Notes under the pieces: generated by a model
What the model was told of the DNA's origin: nothing
The model's database searches: none
Seen by the model: the letters and a program-made list of their open reading frames with translations, nothing else
Part shown: piece after piece, positions 54,395 to 62,261 of the stretch
Layout: each line of letters starts with the position of its first letter
How positions within the stretch are numbered: position 1 is the stretch's first letter
Made by a program: the position numbers and the translations under genes
NCBI RefSeq assembly: GCF_019890675.1
Contig: NZ_JAIOAA010000004.1
Span: forward strand, 372,001-436,000
Direction of reading: 5' to 3'
Length of the DNA stretch: 64,000 nucleotides
Source: Micromonospora sp. PLK6-60
Lineage (GTDB): Bacteria > Actinomycetota > Actinomycetes > Mycobacteriales > Micromonosporaceae

Positions 54395-55279
54395 TCAGAG
54401 TCTAGAACGTCGATCGGCGCGGGTGGGAAGGCCGGCTCCGCGCAGGATGTTTGACACCATCCCATGGCTGACCGCACATGCCCCCTCCGTGGCCTCCTCG
54501 ATGACCCTGGCCAGCTTGCGGGGCCCGAGATCGGGCTGCGCCAGGGCGTGCTGGATGACCGTCTCCCTGATCGCGCCTCTAGCCGCAGCCGTAATGGCAG
54601 AAGGGGGAGACACCGTGCCCGTGGTGGCGAGGCGTTGCCGGAGCCGCCGCACCTGACCGCGGTCGCAGCCAATGTGCCGTGCGGCCTGGCTCGGGGTGAG
54701 CGCGCCCGCCTCGACCAGTTTGATCACCTCGGTCACCTGCTCGGTTGTCATCGGCAGATCAGTGGCAACCGGTAACGGAGGCGGTGGCGGAGGCGGCGGC
54801 GGGATGGAGGGTTTCCGGTTGCGCCCCGCGTAGGTCGATGTCTGGCTGTGGCAGTTGGGGCAGAGCAGCCGCAGGTTGGGCGGCCGATTGTCCAGAAAGT
54901 CACCACTGATGTGGTCGACGTGCAGGATCAACGGCCGGTCCCGCCAGCGCGGGCCGATGCCGCACTCTTCGCACTCCTCGGGGACGCCGATGTCGCGCAA
55001 GGCCCACTTGAGCCGCACACCGGGCGTGCGGCGGGACCCTTCGGGCAACCGCAGCAGCAGTTGTTGTGACGTCGTGCGTCGCTCCCCGCGGCGGCCCTTG
55101 TTGTGCGCGCTGCCGGTGAAGTGCGAGGTGTCGATGCCGAAGCGTTTGAGCTGCCGGCTGATGTGCGCGTGCGAGCCGCCGCTGGCCCGTACGCCGAGCA
55201 GCCGCAGCACCTCGGCGATGCTGTGCGCGCCGGCGGCCGCCGCGGCGAGCGCCTCGGGGGTGTACCGGTACCGGACCAC
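54395..55279 (-). CDS. HNH endonuclease-like protein with C-terminal helix-turn-helix
   Basis: A 294-residue protein. The N-terminal 90 residues carry a small helical DNA-binding region (AHISRQLKRFGIDTSHFTG). An HNH domain follows with CEECG and CPNCH zinc pairs around the catalytic LHVDHISGDFLDNRPPNLR. A nine-proline linker leads to an HTH (LTPSQAARHIGCDRGQVRRL) and another small helical region. It resembles HNH proteins that cut DNA, but the HTH may suggest regulatory or homing use. It abuts tRNA-Leu. The GTG start lies six bases after a TACGGT box. Confidence 0.8.
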   Translation of the reverse strand: MVRYRYTPEALAAAAAGAHSIAEVLRLLGVRASGGSHAHISRQLKRFGIDTSHFTGSAHNKGRRGERRTTSQQLLLRLPEGSRRTPGVRLKWALRDIGVPEECEECGIGPRWRDRPLILHVDHISGDFLDNRPPNLRLLCPNCHSQTSTYAGRNRKPSIPPPPPPPPPLPVATDLPMTTEQVTEVIKLVEAGALTPSQAARHIGCDRGQVRRLRQRLATTGTVSPPSAITAAARGAIRETVIQHALAQPDLGPRKLARVIEEATEGACAVSHGMVSNILRGAGLPTRADRRSRL

Positions 55280-55285
55280 GTACGC

Positions 55286-55291
55286 ACCGTA
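55286..55291 (-). promoter_or_regulatory. -10 box of HNH gene (leaderless type)
   Basis: TACGGT on the minus strand, six bases before the GTG at 55279. Confidence 0.35.
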
Positions 55292-55310
55292 GTGGCCCGG
55301 TCCGACAGGA

Positions 55311-55781
55311 TCAGTCCAGCCCGAGGTCGCGGCGCAGCTTGGCGACGTGCCCGGTGGCCTTGACGTTGTAGAGCGCCCGTTCGATCTTGCCGTCCGGGTC
55401 GATGACGAAGGTGGAGCGGATCACCCCGGTCACCGTCTTGCCGTACATCTGCTTCTCGCCGTACGCGCCGTAGGCGGTGAGCACCGTCTTGTCGGTGTCG
55501 GCGACCAGCGGGAAGGTGATGGCGTCGCGCTCGCGGAACTTGGCGAGCTTGGCGGGCTTGTCGGGGGAGATGCCGACGACCTCGTAGCCGGCGGCCTGGA
55601 GCGAGGCGAGCGAGTCGCGGAAGTCGCAGGCCTGCTTGGTGCAGCCGGGGGTCATCGCGGCCGGGTACGCGTACAGGATGACCCGGCGGCCGCGCAGGTC
55701 GGCCAGGGAGAGCGTCTCGCCGGTGTCGGTGGGCAGGGTGAACTCGGGCGCGGGGTCGCCGGGGCTGAGGCGGTCGGTCAT
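55311..55781 (-). CDS. bcp: Thioredoxin-dependent peroxiredoxin (Bcp/PrxQ)
   Basis: A 156-residue peroxidase reducing hydroperoxides. The peroxidatic and resolving cysteines are in MTPGCTKQACDFRD, five residues apart as in PrxQ; YPAAMTPGC includes the active-site Thr/Pro, and RSTFVIDPDGKIERAL closes the fold. The ATG at 55781 starts MTDRLSPGDPAPEFTLP; TATCGT lies seven bases upstream. Longer frames upstream run through repeats and are unlikely to be real. Confidence 0.95.
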   Translation of the reverse strand: MTDRLSPGDPAPEFTLPTDTGETLSLADLRGRRVILYAYPAAMTPGCTKQACDFRDSLASLQAAGYEVVGISPDKPAKLAKFRERDAITFPLVADTDKTVLTAYGAYGEKQMYGKTVTGVIRSTFVIDPDGKIERALYNVKATGHVAKLRRDLGLD

Positions 55782-55788
55782 GGCGCAG

Positions 55789-55794
55789 ACGATA
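55789..55794 (-). promoter_or_regulatory. -10 box of bcp (leaderless type)
   Basis: TATCGT on the minus strand, seven bases before the ATG. Confidence 0.35.
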
Positions 55795-55948
55795 CCGCCG
55801 GCGCCGGTGCCGCCCCGTGAGCCGACCCGGTGGTTGGCGCGACATGCCGCAGGTCGCGGGTTCCGGTGCCCTGGATGGCCCCACCTGTCGGCGTGTCGCG
55901 CCCTCGGGCCACGAAGGGGCCGCGAGGGGCCGAAGGGGCCGCGCCCAC

Positions 55949-56070
55949 CGAGGGCCGGGGCCACCGAGGGCCGGGGCCACGGAGGGTCAGGGCCACGGAG
56001 GGCCGGGGCCACGGAGGGTCAGGGCCACGGAGGGCCGGGGCCACGGAGGGTCAGGGTCACGGAGGGTCAG
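55949..56070. repeat. 16-bp tandem repeat, about 7.6 copies
   Basis: Seven units of a 16-mer, CGAGGGCCGGGGCCAC or GGAGGGTCAGGGCCAC, plus a partial one. The two variants alternate from the third unit onward, implying a 32-bp higher-order unit. The period is not a multiple of three, so coding is unlikely. Confidence 0.9.
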
Positions 56071-56094
56071 CCGGGTGATCAAGGCCATGCCTTG

Positions 56095-56134
56095 TTGCAA
56101 AGGATTGGCAACAGCAGGGTGCGGGAAATACGCT
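56095..56134 (+). promoter_or_regulatory. cbiM promoter with Nur-type operator
   Basis: TTGCAA-N5-TGGCAA (56095-56111) is one mismatch from the tTGCaa-N5-ttGCAA box of the nickel repressor Nur. TTGGCA (56105-56110) could be the -35, then 18 bases and TACGCT (56129-56134). Operator and -35 overlap, as expected for repression. Confidence 0.55.
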
Positions 56135-56195
56135 GACCCGTGCCGGCGTGGACCCGCCACGGCGGGCGGCGGGAGGTCGCGTGCAAACCCTGGCT

Positions 56196-56900
56196 ATGCA
56201 CATCTCGAACGGGATCATCAACGGTCCCGTCGCGGCGGTGTTCGGGGCCCTCGCCCTCGCCGCGTTGACGTTCTGCGTGTTGCGCGCCCGCGCCGACCTG
56301 GACGACCGGTTGGCGCCGATGGCGGGCCTGGTGGCGGCGTTCATCTTCGCCGTGCAGATGCTCAACTTCCCGATCTTCACCGCCGGGGTCAGCGGCCACC
56401 TGCTCGGCGGGGCGCTGGCCGCGCTGCTGGTCGGCCCGTGGGTGGGCGCGCTCTGTGTGGCCGTCGTGCTGGTCGTGCAGGCGCTGGTGTTCGGCGACGG
56501 CGGGGTGGCGATGCTCGGCCTGAACATCACCAACATGGCCCTGCTGGGCACCGCGGCGGCGTACCTGCTGATCGCCCTGCTGCTGCGGGTGCTGCCGCGC
56601 ACCCGGGCCGGGCTGGCGGTCACCGCGTTCGTCTCCGCGCTGGTCAGCGTGGTCGTCGCGAGCCAGGGCTTCGTGCTCCAGTACGCCCTGGGCGGCACCA
56701 CCGACCTCGGCGGCAACCTGGCCGGGCTGGCCGGCACGATGGCCGTCGCGCACCTGCTGATCGGCATCGGCGAGGGCCTGATCACCGCGACCACCGTGCT
56801 CACCGTGGCCAAGGTCCGGCCCGACCTGGTGTACGCGCTGCGGTCCCGCCGGGCCGCCGCGCCGGCCGTCGCCGTTCCGGTCGCCGGGGGTGTGCGATGA
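56196..56900 (+). CDS. cbiM: ECF transporter substrate-specificity/permease component CbiM (cobalt/nickel)
   Basis: A 234-residue membrane protein of the CbiM/NikM family. The mature N-terminus MHISNGIINGPV keeps the key Met-His pair that binds the metal in the amino-terminal ATCUN-like site; a later histidine lies in VSGHLLGGALAALLVGP. About seven membrane helices follow. It captures Co2+ or Ni2+. It begins an operon cbiMNQO whose first three junctions are overlapping or close. The ATG at 56196 is chosen because the conserved MHIS must be N-terminal; an upstream frame start would bury it. Confidence 0.93.
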   Translation: MHISNGIINGPVAAVFGALALAALTFCVLRARADLDDRLAPMAGLVAAFIFAVQMLNFPIFTAGVSGHLLGGALAALLVGPWVGALCVAVVLVVQALVFGDGGVAMLGLNITNMALLGTAAAYLLIALLLRVLPRTRAGLAVTAFVSALVSVVVASQGFVLQYALGGTTDLGGNLAGLAGTMAVAHLLIGIGEGLITATTVLTVAKVRPDLVYALRSRRAAAPAVAVPVAGGVR

Positions 56901-57385
56901 GGAAGCGGACCTGGGGTTTCGTCGGGGTCGGCCTGCTGGCCGCCCTGCTGCTGGCCGGCGTGGTCAGCAACTACGCCTCGTCGCACCCGGACGGGCTGGA
57001 CTCCTCGCTGCTCAAGGGCTGCACGGTGAACGCCGACCACGAGATCACCGGCGGCAGCTGCCCGGCCCAGCAGGCCCGGGAGCACGAGCTGGCCGACAGC
57101 CCGCTGGCCGACTACGGGATCAAGGGCGTGGACAGCGACTTCCTCTCCACCGGGCTCTCCGGCGTGGTCGGCGTGCTGCTCACCTTCGCCGTCGGCGGGG
57201 GCGCGTTCTGGCTGCTCCGCCGCCGCACCCCGGCCGGTGACGGCCCGACGACCGCCGCTGGCCCGACGACCGGTGACCGTCCGACGACCGCCGCCGGCCC
57301 GACGACCGGTGACGAGCCGGGGAACGACCGGGACACCGACACCGACCGGCCGGCCGTGGACGCCGGCCGGGGCCCGACCGGCTGA
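56897..57385 (+). CDS. cbiN: ECF cobalt/nickel transporter auxiliary component CbiN-like
   Basis: A 162-residue protein with two membrane helices (residues 5-25 and 89-109) and an extracellular loop containing NYASSHPDGLDSSL, the PDG motif of CbiN. The C-terminal 50 residues are repeats of GPTTAAGPTTGD and are probably disordered in the cytoplasm. It stabilises metal loading into CbiM. ATGA overlap with cbiM. Confidence 0.88.
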   Translation: MRKRTWGFVGVGLLAALLLAGVVSNYASSHPDGLDSSLLKGCTVNADHEITGGSCPAQQAREHELADSPLADYGIKGVDSDFLSTGLSGVVGVLLTFAVGGGAFWLLRRRTPAGDGPTTAAGPTTGDRPTTAAGPTTGDEPGNDRDTDTDRPAVDAGRGPTG

Positions 57386-57402
57386 GCGGGGCGGACCGGC
57401 CG

Positions 57403-58173
57403 ATGGGCGCGGGACACGCGCACGTGCTCTACCGGGCGGGGGACACCCCGGTGCACCGCCTGCCGCCGGAGGTCAAGATCGCCGCGATGGTGCTCTTCAC
57501 CCTGGCGGTGGTGGCCACCCCGCGCGAGGCGTTCTGGGCGTTCGGCGGGTACGCGCTGCTGGTCGCCGTGGTGGCCGCGCTGGCCCGGGTCGGGGCGCGC
57601 TGGCTGCTGCTGCGGGCCATGATCGAGCTGCCGTTCGTGCTCTTCGCGTTCGCGTTGCCGTTCCTCGGGGCGGGGGAGCGGGTCGGGCTGGCCGGCCTCC
57701 AGCTCTCCGTCGACGGCCTGTACGGCGGGTGGAACATCCTGGCCAAGGGCACCCTGGGCGTACTCGCGTCGTTGCTGCTGGCGGCGACCACGACGACCCG
57801 GGACCTGATCCTCGGCCTGGACCGGCTGCGCTGCCCGCAGGTGCTCACCCAGATCGCCACCTTCATGCTGCGCTACCTGGACGTGTTGGTGGCCGAGGCG
57901 CGGCGGATGCGGGTGGCCCGGCTGTCCCGCGGCGACGATCCCCGTTTCCTGTGGCAGCTGCGCGGCTTCGCGGCCGGCGTCGGCGCGCTGTTCCTGCGCG
58001 CGTTCGAGCGGGGTGAGCGGGTCTACCTGGCGATGCTCTCCCGGGGCTACACCGGCCGGATGCCGGTGGTGTGGCAGGGGGCGGGCGCGGCCACCGCCGG
58101 GCAGTGGGCGGTCGCCGCGGTGGTGCCGGTGGTGGCGGTGGCGATCGCCGCCGCCGCGCTGGTCCTGACATGA
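57403..58173 (+). CDS. cbiQ: ECF transporter T component CbiQ
   Basis: A 256-residue membrane coupling protein. Membrane helices lie at about residues 26-70, 100-130 and the end; the cytoplasmic coupling helix contains ARRMRVARLSRGDDPRF and FERGERVYLAMLSRGYTGRMP, the paired A-R-G motifs that contact the ATPase. It links CbiMN to CbiO. The stop overlaps cbiO by four bases. Confidence 0.93.
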   Translation: MGAGHAHVLYRAGDTPVHRLPPEVKIAAMVLFTLAVVATPREAFWAFGGYALLVAVVAALARVGARWLLLRAMIELPFVLFAFALPFLGAGERVGLAGLQLSVDGLYGGWNILAKGTLGVLASLLLAATTTTRDLILGLDRLRCPQVLTQIATFMLRYLDVLVAEARRMRVARLSRGDDPRFLWQLRGFAAGVGALFLRAFERGERVYLAMLSRGYTGRMPVVWQGAGAATAGQWAVAAVVPVVAVAIAAAALVLT

Positions 58174-58943
58174 TCGGGGGCGTGCAGACCTCCGCTGTCT
58201 CCCTGGACGTGCGCGGCGTCCGGTACGCCTACCCGGACGGCTATGTCGCGCTGCACGGCGTGGACCTGGCGGTGCCGCGCGGCGACCGGGTGGCGTTGCT
58301 GGGGCCGAACGGGGCCGGCAAGACCACCCTGGTGCTGCACCTCAACGGCATCCTGACCCCGACCGAGGGGACGGTCACCGTGGGCGGGCTGACGGTGCGC
58401 CCGGACCGGGCCACGCTGGCCGAGATCCGCCGCCGGGTGGGCGTCGTCTTCCAGGACCCGGACGACCAGCTCTTCCTGCCCACGGTCGCCGAGGACGTGG
58501 CGTTCGGCCCGGCCAACCTGGGGTTGCGCGGGGCGGAGCTGGCCGAACGGGTGGACGAGGCCCTCGCGGCGGTGGGGATGGCCGAGCACCGGGACCGGAC
58601 GCCGCACCACCTGTCGTTCGGGCAGCGCCGCCGGGTGGCGGTGGCCACCGTGCTGGCGATGCGCCCGGAGATCCTGGTGCTGGACGAGCCGTCGTCGAAC
58701 CTGGACCCGGCGGCCCGGCGGGAGCTGGCCGAGATCCTGCGCGGGCTGCCGGTGACCCTGCTGATGGTCACCCATGACCTGCCGTACGCGGCGGAGCTGT
58801 GCGACCGGTCGGTGGTCCTGGACGGCGGCCGGGTGGTCGCCGACGGCCCCACCCGGGAGGTGCTCACCGACGAGGCGCTGCTCGCCCGGCACCGGCTGGA
58901 GCTGCCCTACGGTTTCAACCCCCACGCGCTGCCCCGCCCCTGA
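58170..58943 (+). CDS. cbiO: ECF transporter ATPase CbiO
   Basis: A 257-residue ABC ATPase with Walker A LLGPNGAGKTTLVLHLNG, Q-loop VFQDPDDQLF, signature LSFGQRRRVAVATVL, Walker B ILVLDEPSSNLDP and the switch histidine in VTHDLPY. It drives metal uptake with CbiMNQ. ATG start in an ATGA overlap with cbiQ; a GTG at 58182 is an alternative. Its 3' end overlaps the convergent membrane-protein gene by 37 bases. Confidence 0.95.
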   Translation: MIGGVQTSAVSLDVRGVRYAYPDGYVALHGVDLAVPRGDRVALLGPNGAGKTTLVLHLNGILTPTEGTVTVGGLTVRPDRATLAEIRRRVGVVFQDPDDQLFLPTVAEDVAFGPANLGLRGAELAERVDEALAAVGMAEHRDRTPHHLSFGQRRRVAVATVLAMRPEILVLDEPSSNLDPAARRELAEILRGLPVTLLMVTHDLPYAAELCDRSVVLDGGRVVADGPTREVLTDEALLARHRLELPYGFNPHALPRP

Positions 58944-60028
58944 CCGGCGTCGACCGGGGTCGGTGCGGGTGCCGGGGCGCGGCGGGCGGCGGCGTGCAGC
59001 CGGAGCAGTCCGGCGCCGAGCGCGCCGAGACCGGTGCCCAGGGCGAGGACGACCAGCACCCGGGCCCACCCGGCCGGCCACGGCACCGGGGCCACCGCCC
59101 GGGACAGCATGGCCAGGTTGGCGAAGCCGCCGAAGAGGGCGAGGCCGGCTCCGGCCAGGGCGAGCGCGAAGTCGGCCGCCGGCCGGCGGGCCAGCGCCCA
59201 GCCGCCGGCGGCGATCGCGCCCACCGCGGTGGCGAGGGCCCAGATCCGGTCGGTGAGCAGCCCGGCCAGCAGGCCGCCCGCGCCCTGCGCGCCGGCGTCC
59301 AGCTCCCGGCCGACGAGCAGGACGACCAGGCCGATCCCGCCGGCGGCCAGCAGCGCGCCGACCGCGCCGAGCCCGCGCGCCCCGGCGCGGCCGGGCAGCA
59401 GGCCGGCCCCGGCGACGGCCAGGAAGCCGAGCGCGGCGGCCACCCACCACGGGTACGGGTCGGGTGGCGGCAGCCAGTCCAGGGTGCCGCGTACGGTCAG
59501 CTCCTCGTCGGCGTCGCGCAGCGGGACCGTCCAGTCGCGTACCCGGTGTTCCCGGGTCGGGTCGGCGGCCACCTGCGCGGGGGGCGCGTCGTCGAGCCAC
59601 CGGGTCCGCTGGTCGTGCCAGCGCACGGCCGGCCCGTCGTCGACCCGCCGCCACACCGGGGTGGCCGCCGGGTCGGCCTCGGGGGAGAGCTGGGTGTCGC
59701 CGGCGAGGGTCCGGTTCAGGTACGTGGCCGGGGAGCGGGTGTTCTCGTACACCCCGGACGGCCCGACCCGCAGGTACGGCTCGCCGGAGTAGCCGATCAC
59801 CACGACGTCCCGCCCGGTGCGGTTGACCAGCTCCAGCCGGGCGCCCGCCTCGATCACCCGTACGGTCAGCTCGGGACGGGCCGGGGTCACGGCGGTGACC
59901 TCGGTGCGGTAGTCGGTGGCGTCGGGGGCGTCGGCGCCGTGCGCGGCGGCGGGGGCGGCGAGGGCGAGGGTGGCGGCGAGGACGGCGGCGAGCACCGTGC
60001 CCGCGCGGCGCAGTGGGGCGGGGATCAC
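58907..60028 (-). CDS. Membrane protein with signal peptide, unknown function
   Basis: A 373-residue protein. Residues 1-30 are a signal peptide ending APAAAHG, residues 31-190 an extracellular beta-rich domain (GYSGEPYLRVGPSGVYENTR), and residues 200-340 about six membrane helices. Similar proteins occur in many actinobacteria; no function is known. The GTG at 60028 overlaps the stop of the DsbA-like gene, so it belongs to that operon and could assist disulfide or heme/copper chemistry outside the membrane; this is inference. Confidence 0.75.
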   Translation of the reverse strand: MIPAPLRRAGTVLAAVLAATLALAAPAAAHGADAPDATDYRTEVTAVTPARPELTVRVIEAGARLELVNRTGRDVVVIGYSGEPYLRVGPSGVYENTRSPATYLNRTLAGDTQLSPEADPAATPVWRRVDDGPAVRWHDQRTRWLDDAPPAQVAADPTREHRVRDWTVPLRDADEELTVRGTLDWLPPPDPYPWWVAAALGFLAVAGAGLLPGRAGARGLGAVGALLAAGGIGLVVLLVGRELDAGAQGAGGLLAGLLTDRIWALATAVGAIAAGGWALARRPAADFALALAGAGLALFGGFANLAMLSRAVAPVPWPAGWARVLVVLALGTGLGALGAGLLRLHAAARRAPAPAPTPVDAGQGRGSAWGLKP

Positions 60029-60741
60029 TTGCCGGCCGCCTCCACCGCGGCCCTGATGCCGTCGGGGGACCGGTCCTGGACCGGCTTGCCGTCGACCAGG
60101 ATGGTCGGGGTGCTGGTCACGCCGGCCCGGCCGGCGTCGTCGGTGACCCGCTCGGTCCACGGCTTGTACGTCCCGTCCCGCACGCAGGCGCCGAAGTCGT
60201 CCCGGTTCAGCCCGACCCCGGCGCCGATGTCGATCAGCTCGTCGTCGCTGAGCCCGGCGCTGCCCTCGGCCGGCTGCCGGGCGAAGAGCTGGTCGGTGAA
60301 CTCCTTGAACTTGCCGCCCTTGGCGGCGCAGCCGGCGGCGGCCGACGCCCGGGTGGAGTATTCCGTGGTGGAGAACCGGTTGAGGAAGGCGACCGGGTGG
60401 AAGATCACCTTCGCCTTGCCCTCGTTGACCAGCTGGTCGACGGTCGGGCCGCTGGTCTGCTGGAACTGCCGGCAGGCCGGGCAGAGGTAGTCCTCGTAGA
60501 GGTCGATGGTCACCTTGCCGGTGCCGAGCACGATGCCGTTGCCGGCGTCGTTGGCACCCGGCGGGGCGGTGAAGGTGTCCGACCGCTGGCTGCGGAAGAC
60601 GCTCCAGCCGATCAGGCCGGCGATCACCAGCACCACCACCGCCGCCACGCTCGTCCAGAGCGCCCGCTTGCGGCGCTTCTCCCGGGCGATCTGCTCGCGG
60701 ACCACCCGGTTCGCGGATTTCTGCCCCTTGCGACTACTCAT
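60025..60741 (-). CDS. DsbA/thioredoxin-fold disulfide oxidoreductase, membrane-anchored
   Basis: A 238-residue protein: basic N-terminus, one membrane helix (residues 28-48), then a DsbA-like domain with the active site EDYLCPACRQF and cis-proline STPTILVDG. Two further cysteines (GCAAKGGKF, FGACVRDG) are typical of actinobacterial members. It oxidises or isomerises disulfides outside the membrane. It overlaps the MauE/DoxX-like gene by eight bases upstream; together they resemble a redox pair. Confidence 0.92.
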   Translation of the reverse strand: MSSRKGQKSANRVVREQIAREKRRKRALWTSVAAVVVLVIAGLIGWSVFRSQRSDTFTAPPGANDAGNGIVLGTGKVTIDLYEDYLCPACRQFQQTSGPTVDQLVNEGKAKVIFHPVAFLNRFSTTEYSTRASAAAGCAAKGGKFKEFTDQLFARQPAEGSAGLSDDELIDIGAGVGLNRDDFGACVRDGTYKPWTERVTDDAGRAGVTSTPTILVDGKPVQDRSPDGIRAAVEAAGK

Positions 60742-61255
60742 CGTCGTCCTCCACGGCGGGTTCGCCCGCCAGCCAGCCGTCCACCGAGAACGGCGTGCGG
60801 GGCCAGCGCAGCAGGTAGCCGGCCAGTACCAGGAAGCCCAGGTCCCGGAGGATCTCCGGAAGGTAGCTCGGGGCCTGGCCGGCGGCGAGCTGCCCGCCGC
60901 TGCCGAAGCACCCGCAGTCGATGGCGAGTCCGCGCGCCCAGGCCGAGGCGATGCCCGCGACGAAGACCACCAGCAGGGCCGCGGAGACGGCGGCGGCCAG
61001 CCGGGTGGCCAGGCCGAGCAGCAGGAGCAGCCCGAGCGCCAGCTCCACGAACGGCAGCGCCGCGCCGATCACCATGGCCAGGTCGTACGGCATCACCTGG
61101 TACGCGTTCACCGCCCGGCCGGAGGCGGCCAGGTCATCCACCTTGGCGCCGCCGGCGATCAGCCAGACGGCGGCCAGCCCCAGCCGGACGGCGATGCCGA
61201 ACCACGGCCGGGCGGCGGCCCAGCGGGCCCTCCTGCGCTCGGTGGTCACGGTCAT
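60734..61255 (-). CDS. MauE/DoxX-family membrane protein with CxC motif
   Basis: A 173-residue protein with four membrane helices. The extracellular loop has the pair in AIDCGCFGSGG, which is characteristic of MauE/DoxX-like proteins linked to thioredoxin-fold partners. It probably passes electrons to or from the DsbA-like protein encoded next. The ATG at 61255 is supported by AGGA seven bases upstream; a longer in-frame extension to 61318 lacks this. Confidence 0.88.
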   Translation of the reverse strand: MTVTTERRRARWAAARPWFGIAVRLGLAAVWLIAGGAKVDDLAASGRAVNAYQVMPYDLAMVIGAALPFVELALGLLLLLGLATRLAAAVSAALLVVFVAGIASAWARGLAIDCGCFGSGGQLAAGQAPSYLPEILRDLGFLVLAGYLLRWPRTPFSVDGWLAGEPAVEDDDE

Positions 61256-61387
61256 TTGTCGTCCTGTGTCCGGGGAAAGTTCCCGCCGCGTGGGCGCGGG
61301 TGTCGGCGGCGGGATCACGCTTGTGAAGGTTACGCGGCGGTCCCGGCCGGGGCAGGGTCCTTGGTCCCTTCCGTAAAACGCAGCGGC

Positions 61388-62164
61388 CTAACAGCGTTGC
61401 GCTGGAGGCCGGCGACCCGCGAAGTAGGCTGCGGGCGGCACGCCCATCATTATGCTGAAATCGGCAGACATGTGCGACTGGTCGTAGTAGCCGGCCGTGA
61501 TGGCGAGCTGCGCCCAGCGGGGGGCGGGCCGACCGGCACGGGCGAGCACGCCGCGCACGCGGGTGATGCGTGCGAACCGCTTGGGCGAGAGCCCGACGCA
61601 GTCGGCGAACAGGTCACGCAGGTGGCGCTCACTGACCGCGAGGCGTCGAGCGAGCACCGGCATGCGCTCCGGGCGGCCGGTCAGGGCCTTCGTGGCGGTA
61701 CGTACGAGTTCGCTGCGGGCCAGTTCGGTGCCGGCCGCCGTGGCGATGCGGGCCAGCAGCACCGGCTCCAGGTGCGCGAGCAGGCGCGCCGGATCGGGCC
61801 CCAGTTCGCTCAGTCGGTTGTTCAGCCCGTTCGCACCCGCCCACACCTCGCTCACCGGTATGACCTGATCGACCAGGTCGCTTGCCGGAACCCCGAGCAG
61901 GAGCCGCGCGACGCCAGGGCGTAGCCGCAGCCGCAGGCAGAGCGGGAACTCCTTGCCGACAAGGTACGACGCACGGGTACGCGGGCCGACCACCAGCAGG
62001 TTGGCATGCCGGCTGGACACCGTGCGGAGGACCAGCGACGTGGCGGCATCGGGTACGTGTACGAGCGGCCGGCGTGCACCGGACCCGTCGGCGGTCAACA
62101 CCGTGACGTCGTCGACCCATCGGCGCAATCCGCCGGGCACGGGCATCGGTGAATGGATGCTCAC
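61388..62164 (-). CDS. AraC-family transcriptional regulator
   Basis: A 258-residue regulator. An N-terminal sensing domain (residues 1-150, DUF6597-like pattern with PDAATSLVLRT and GPRTRASYLVG) is followed by an AraC DNA-binding domain with two helix-turn-helix units (LARRLAVSERHLRDLFADCVG and SPKRFARITRVRG ... AGYYDQSHMSADFSIMMG). It likely controls the divergent NmrA-like gene. GTG start at 62164 lies six bases after TAACGT. Confidence 0.9.
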   Translation of the reverse strand: MSIHSPMPVPGGLRRWVDDVTVLTADGSGARRPLVHVPDAATSLVLRTVSSRHANLLVVGPRTRASYLVGKEFPLCLRLRLRPGVARLLLGVPASDLVDQVIPVSEVWAGANGLNNRLSELGPDPARLLAHLEPVLLARIATAAGTELARSELVRTATKALTGRPERMPVLARRLAVSERHLRDLFADCVGLSPKRFARITRVRGVLARAGRPAPRWAQLAITAGYYDQSHMSADFSIMMGVPPAAYFAGRRPPAQRC

Positions 62165-62170
62165 CAGCTC

Positions 62171-62176
62171 ACGTTA
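62171..62176 (-). promoter_or_regulatory. -10 box of AraC gene (leaderless type)
   Basis: TAACGT on the minus strand, six bases before the GTG start. Confidence 0.35.
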
Positions 62177-62225
62177 CCCACCGGCCGTGCCCCGCGACGA
62201 GCGCTCCGGTCATGCCGAAAGTTCC

Positions 62226-62231
62226 TATAAC
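62226..62231 (+). promoter_or_regulatory. -10 box of NmrA-like gene
   Basis: TATAAC, about 31 bases before the ATG at 62262, in the 97-base divergent space. Confidence 0.45.
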
Positions 62232-62261
62232 GCCTGGTCGAGGCGGGGCAGGGTGAACACC

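Larger units (their letters stand above)
55782..56195. other. Intergenic region with repeats and Nur-like operator
   Basis: 414 bases between divergent bcp and cbiM. Contains a single core related to the 15579 array (55839-55858), the 16-bp tandem array (55949-56070), a Nur-like operator (56095-56111) and a probable cbiM promoter. No cobalamin riboswitch motif was recognised. Confidence 0.6.

Noticed and set aside
54303..55279. Integrated genomic island at tRNA-Leu
   Set aside because: No integrase, excisionase or repeated tRNA fragment was found on either side; only one HNH gene adjoins.
56071..56195. Cobalamin riboswitch before cbiM
   Set aside because: No B12-box or matching hairpin set was recognised; a Nur-like operator and promoter explain the region better.
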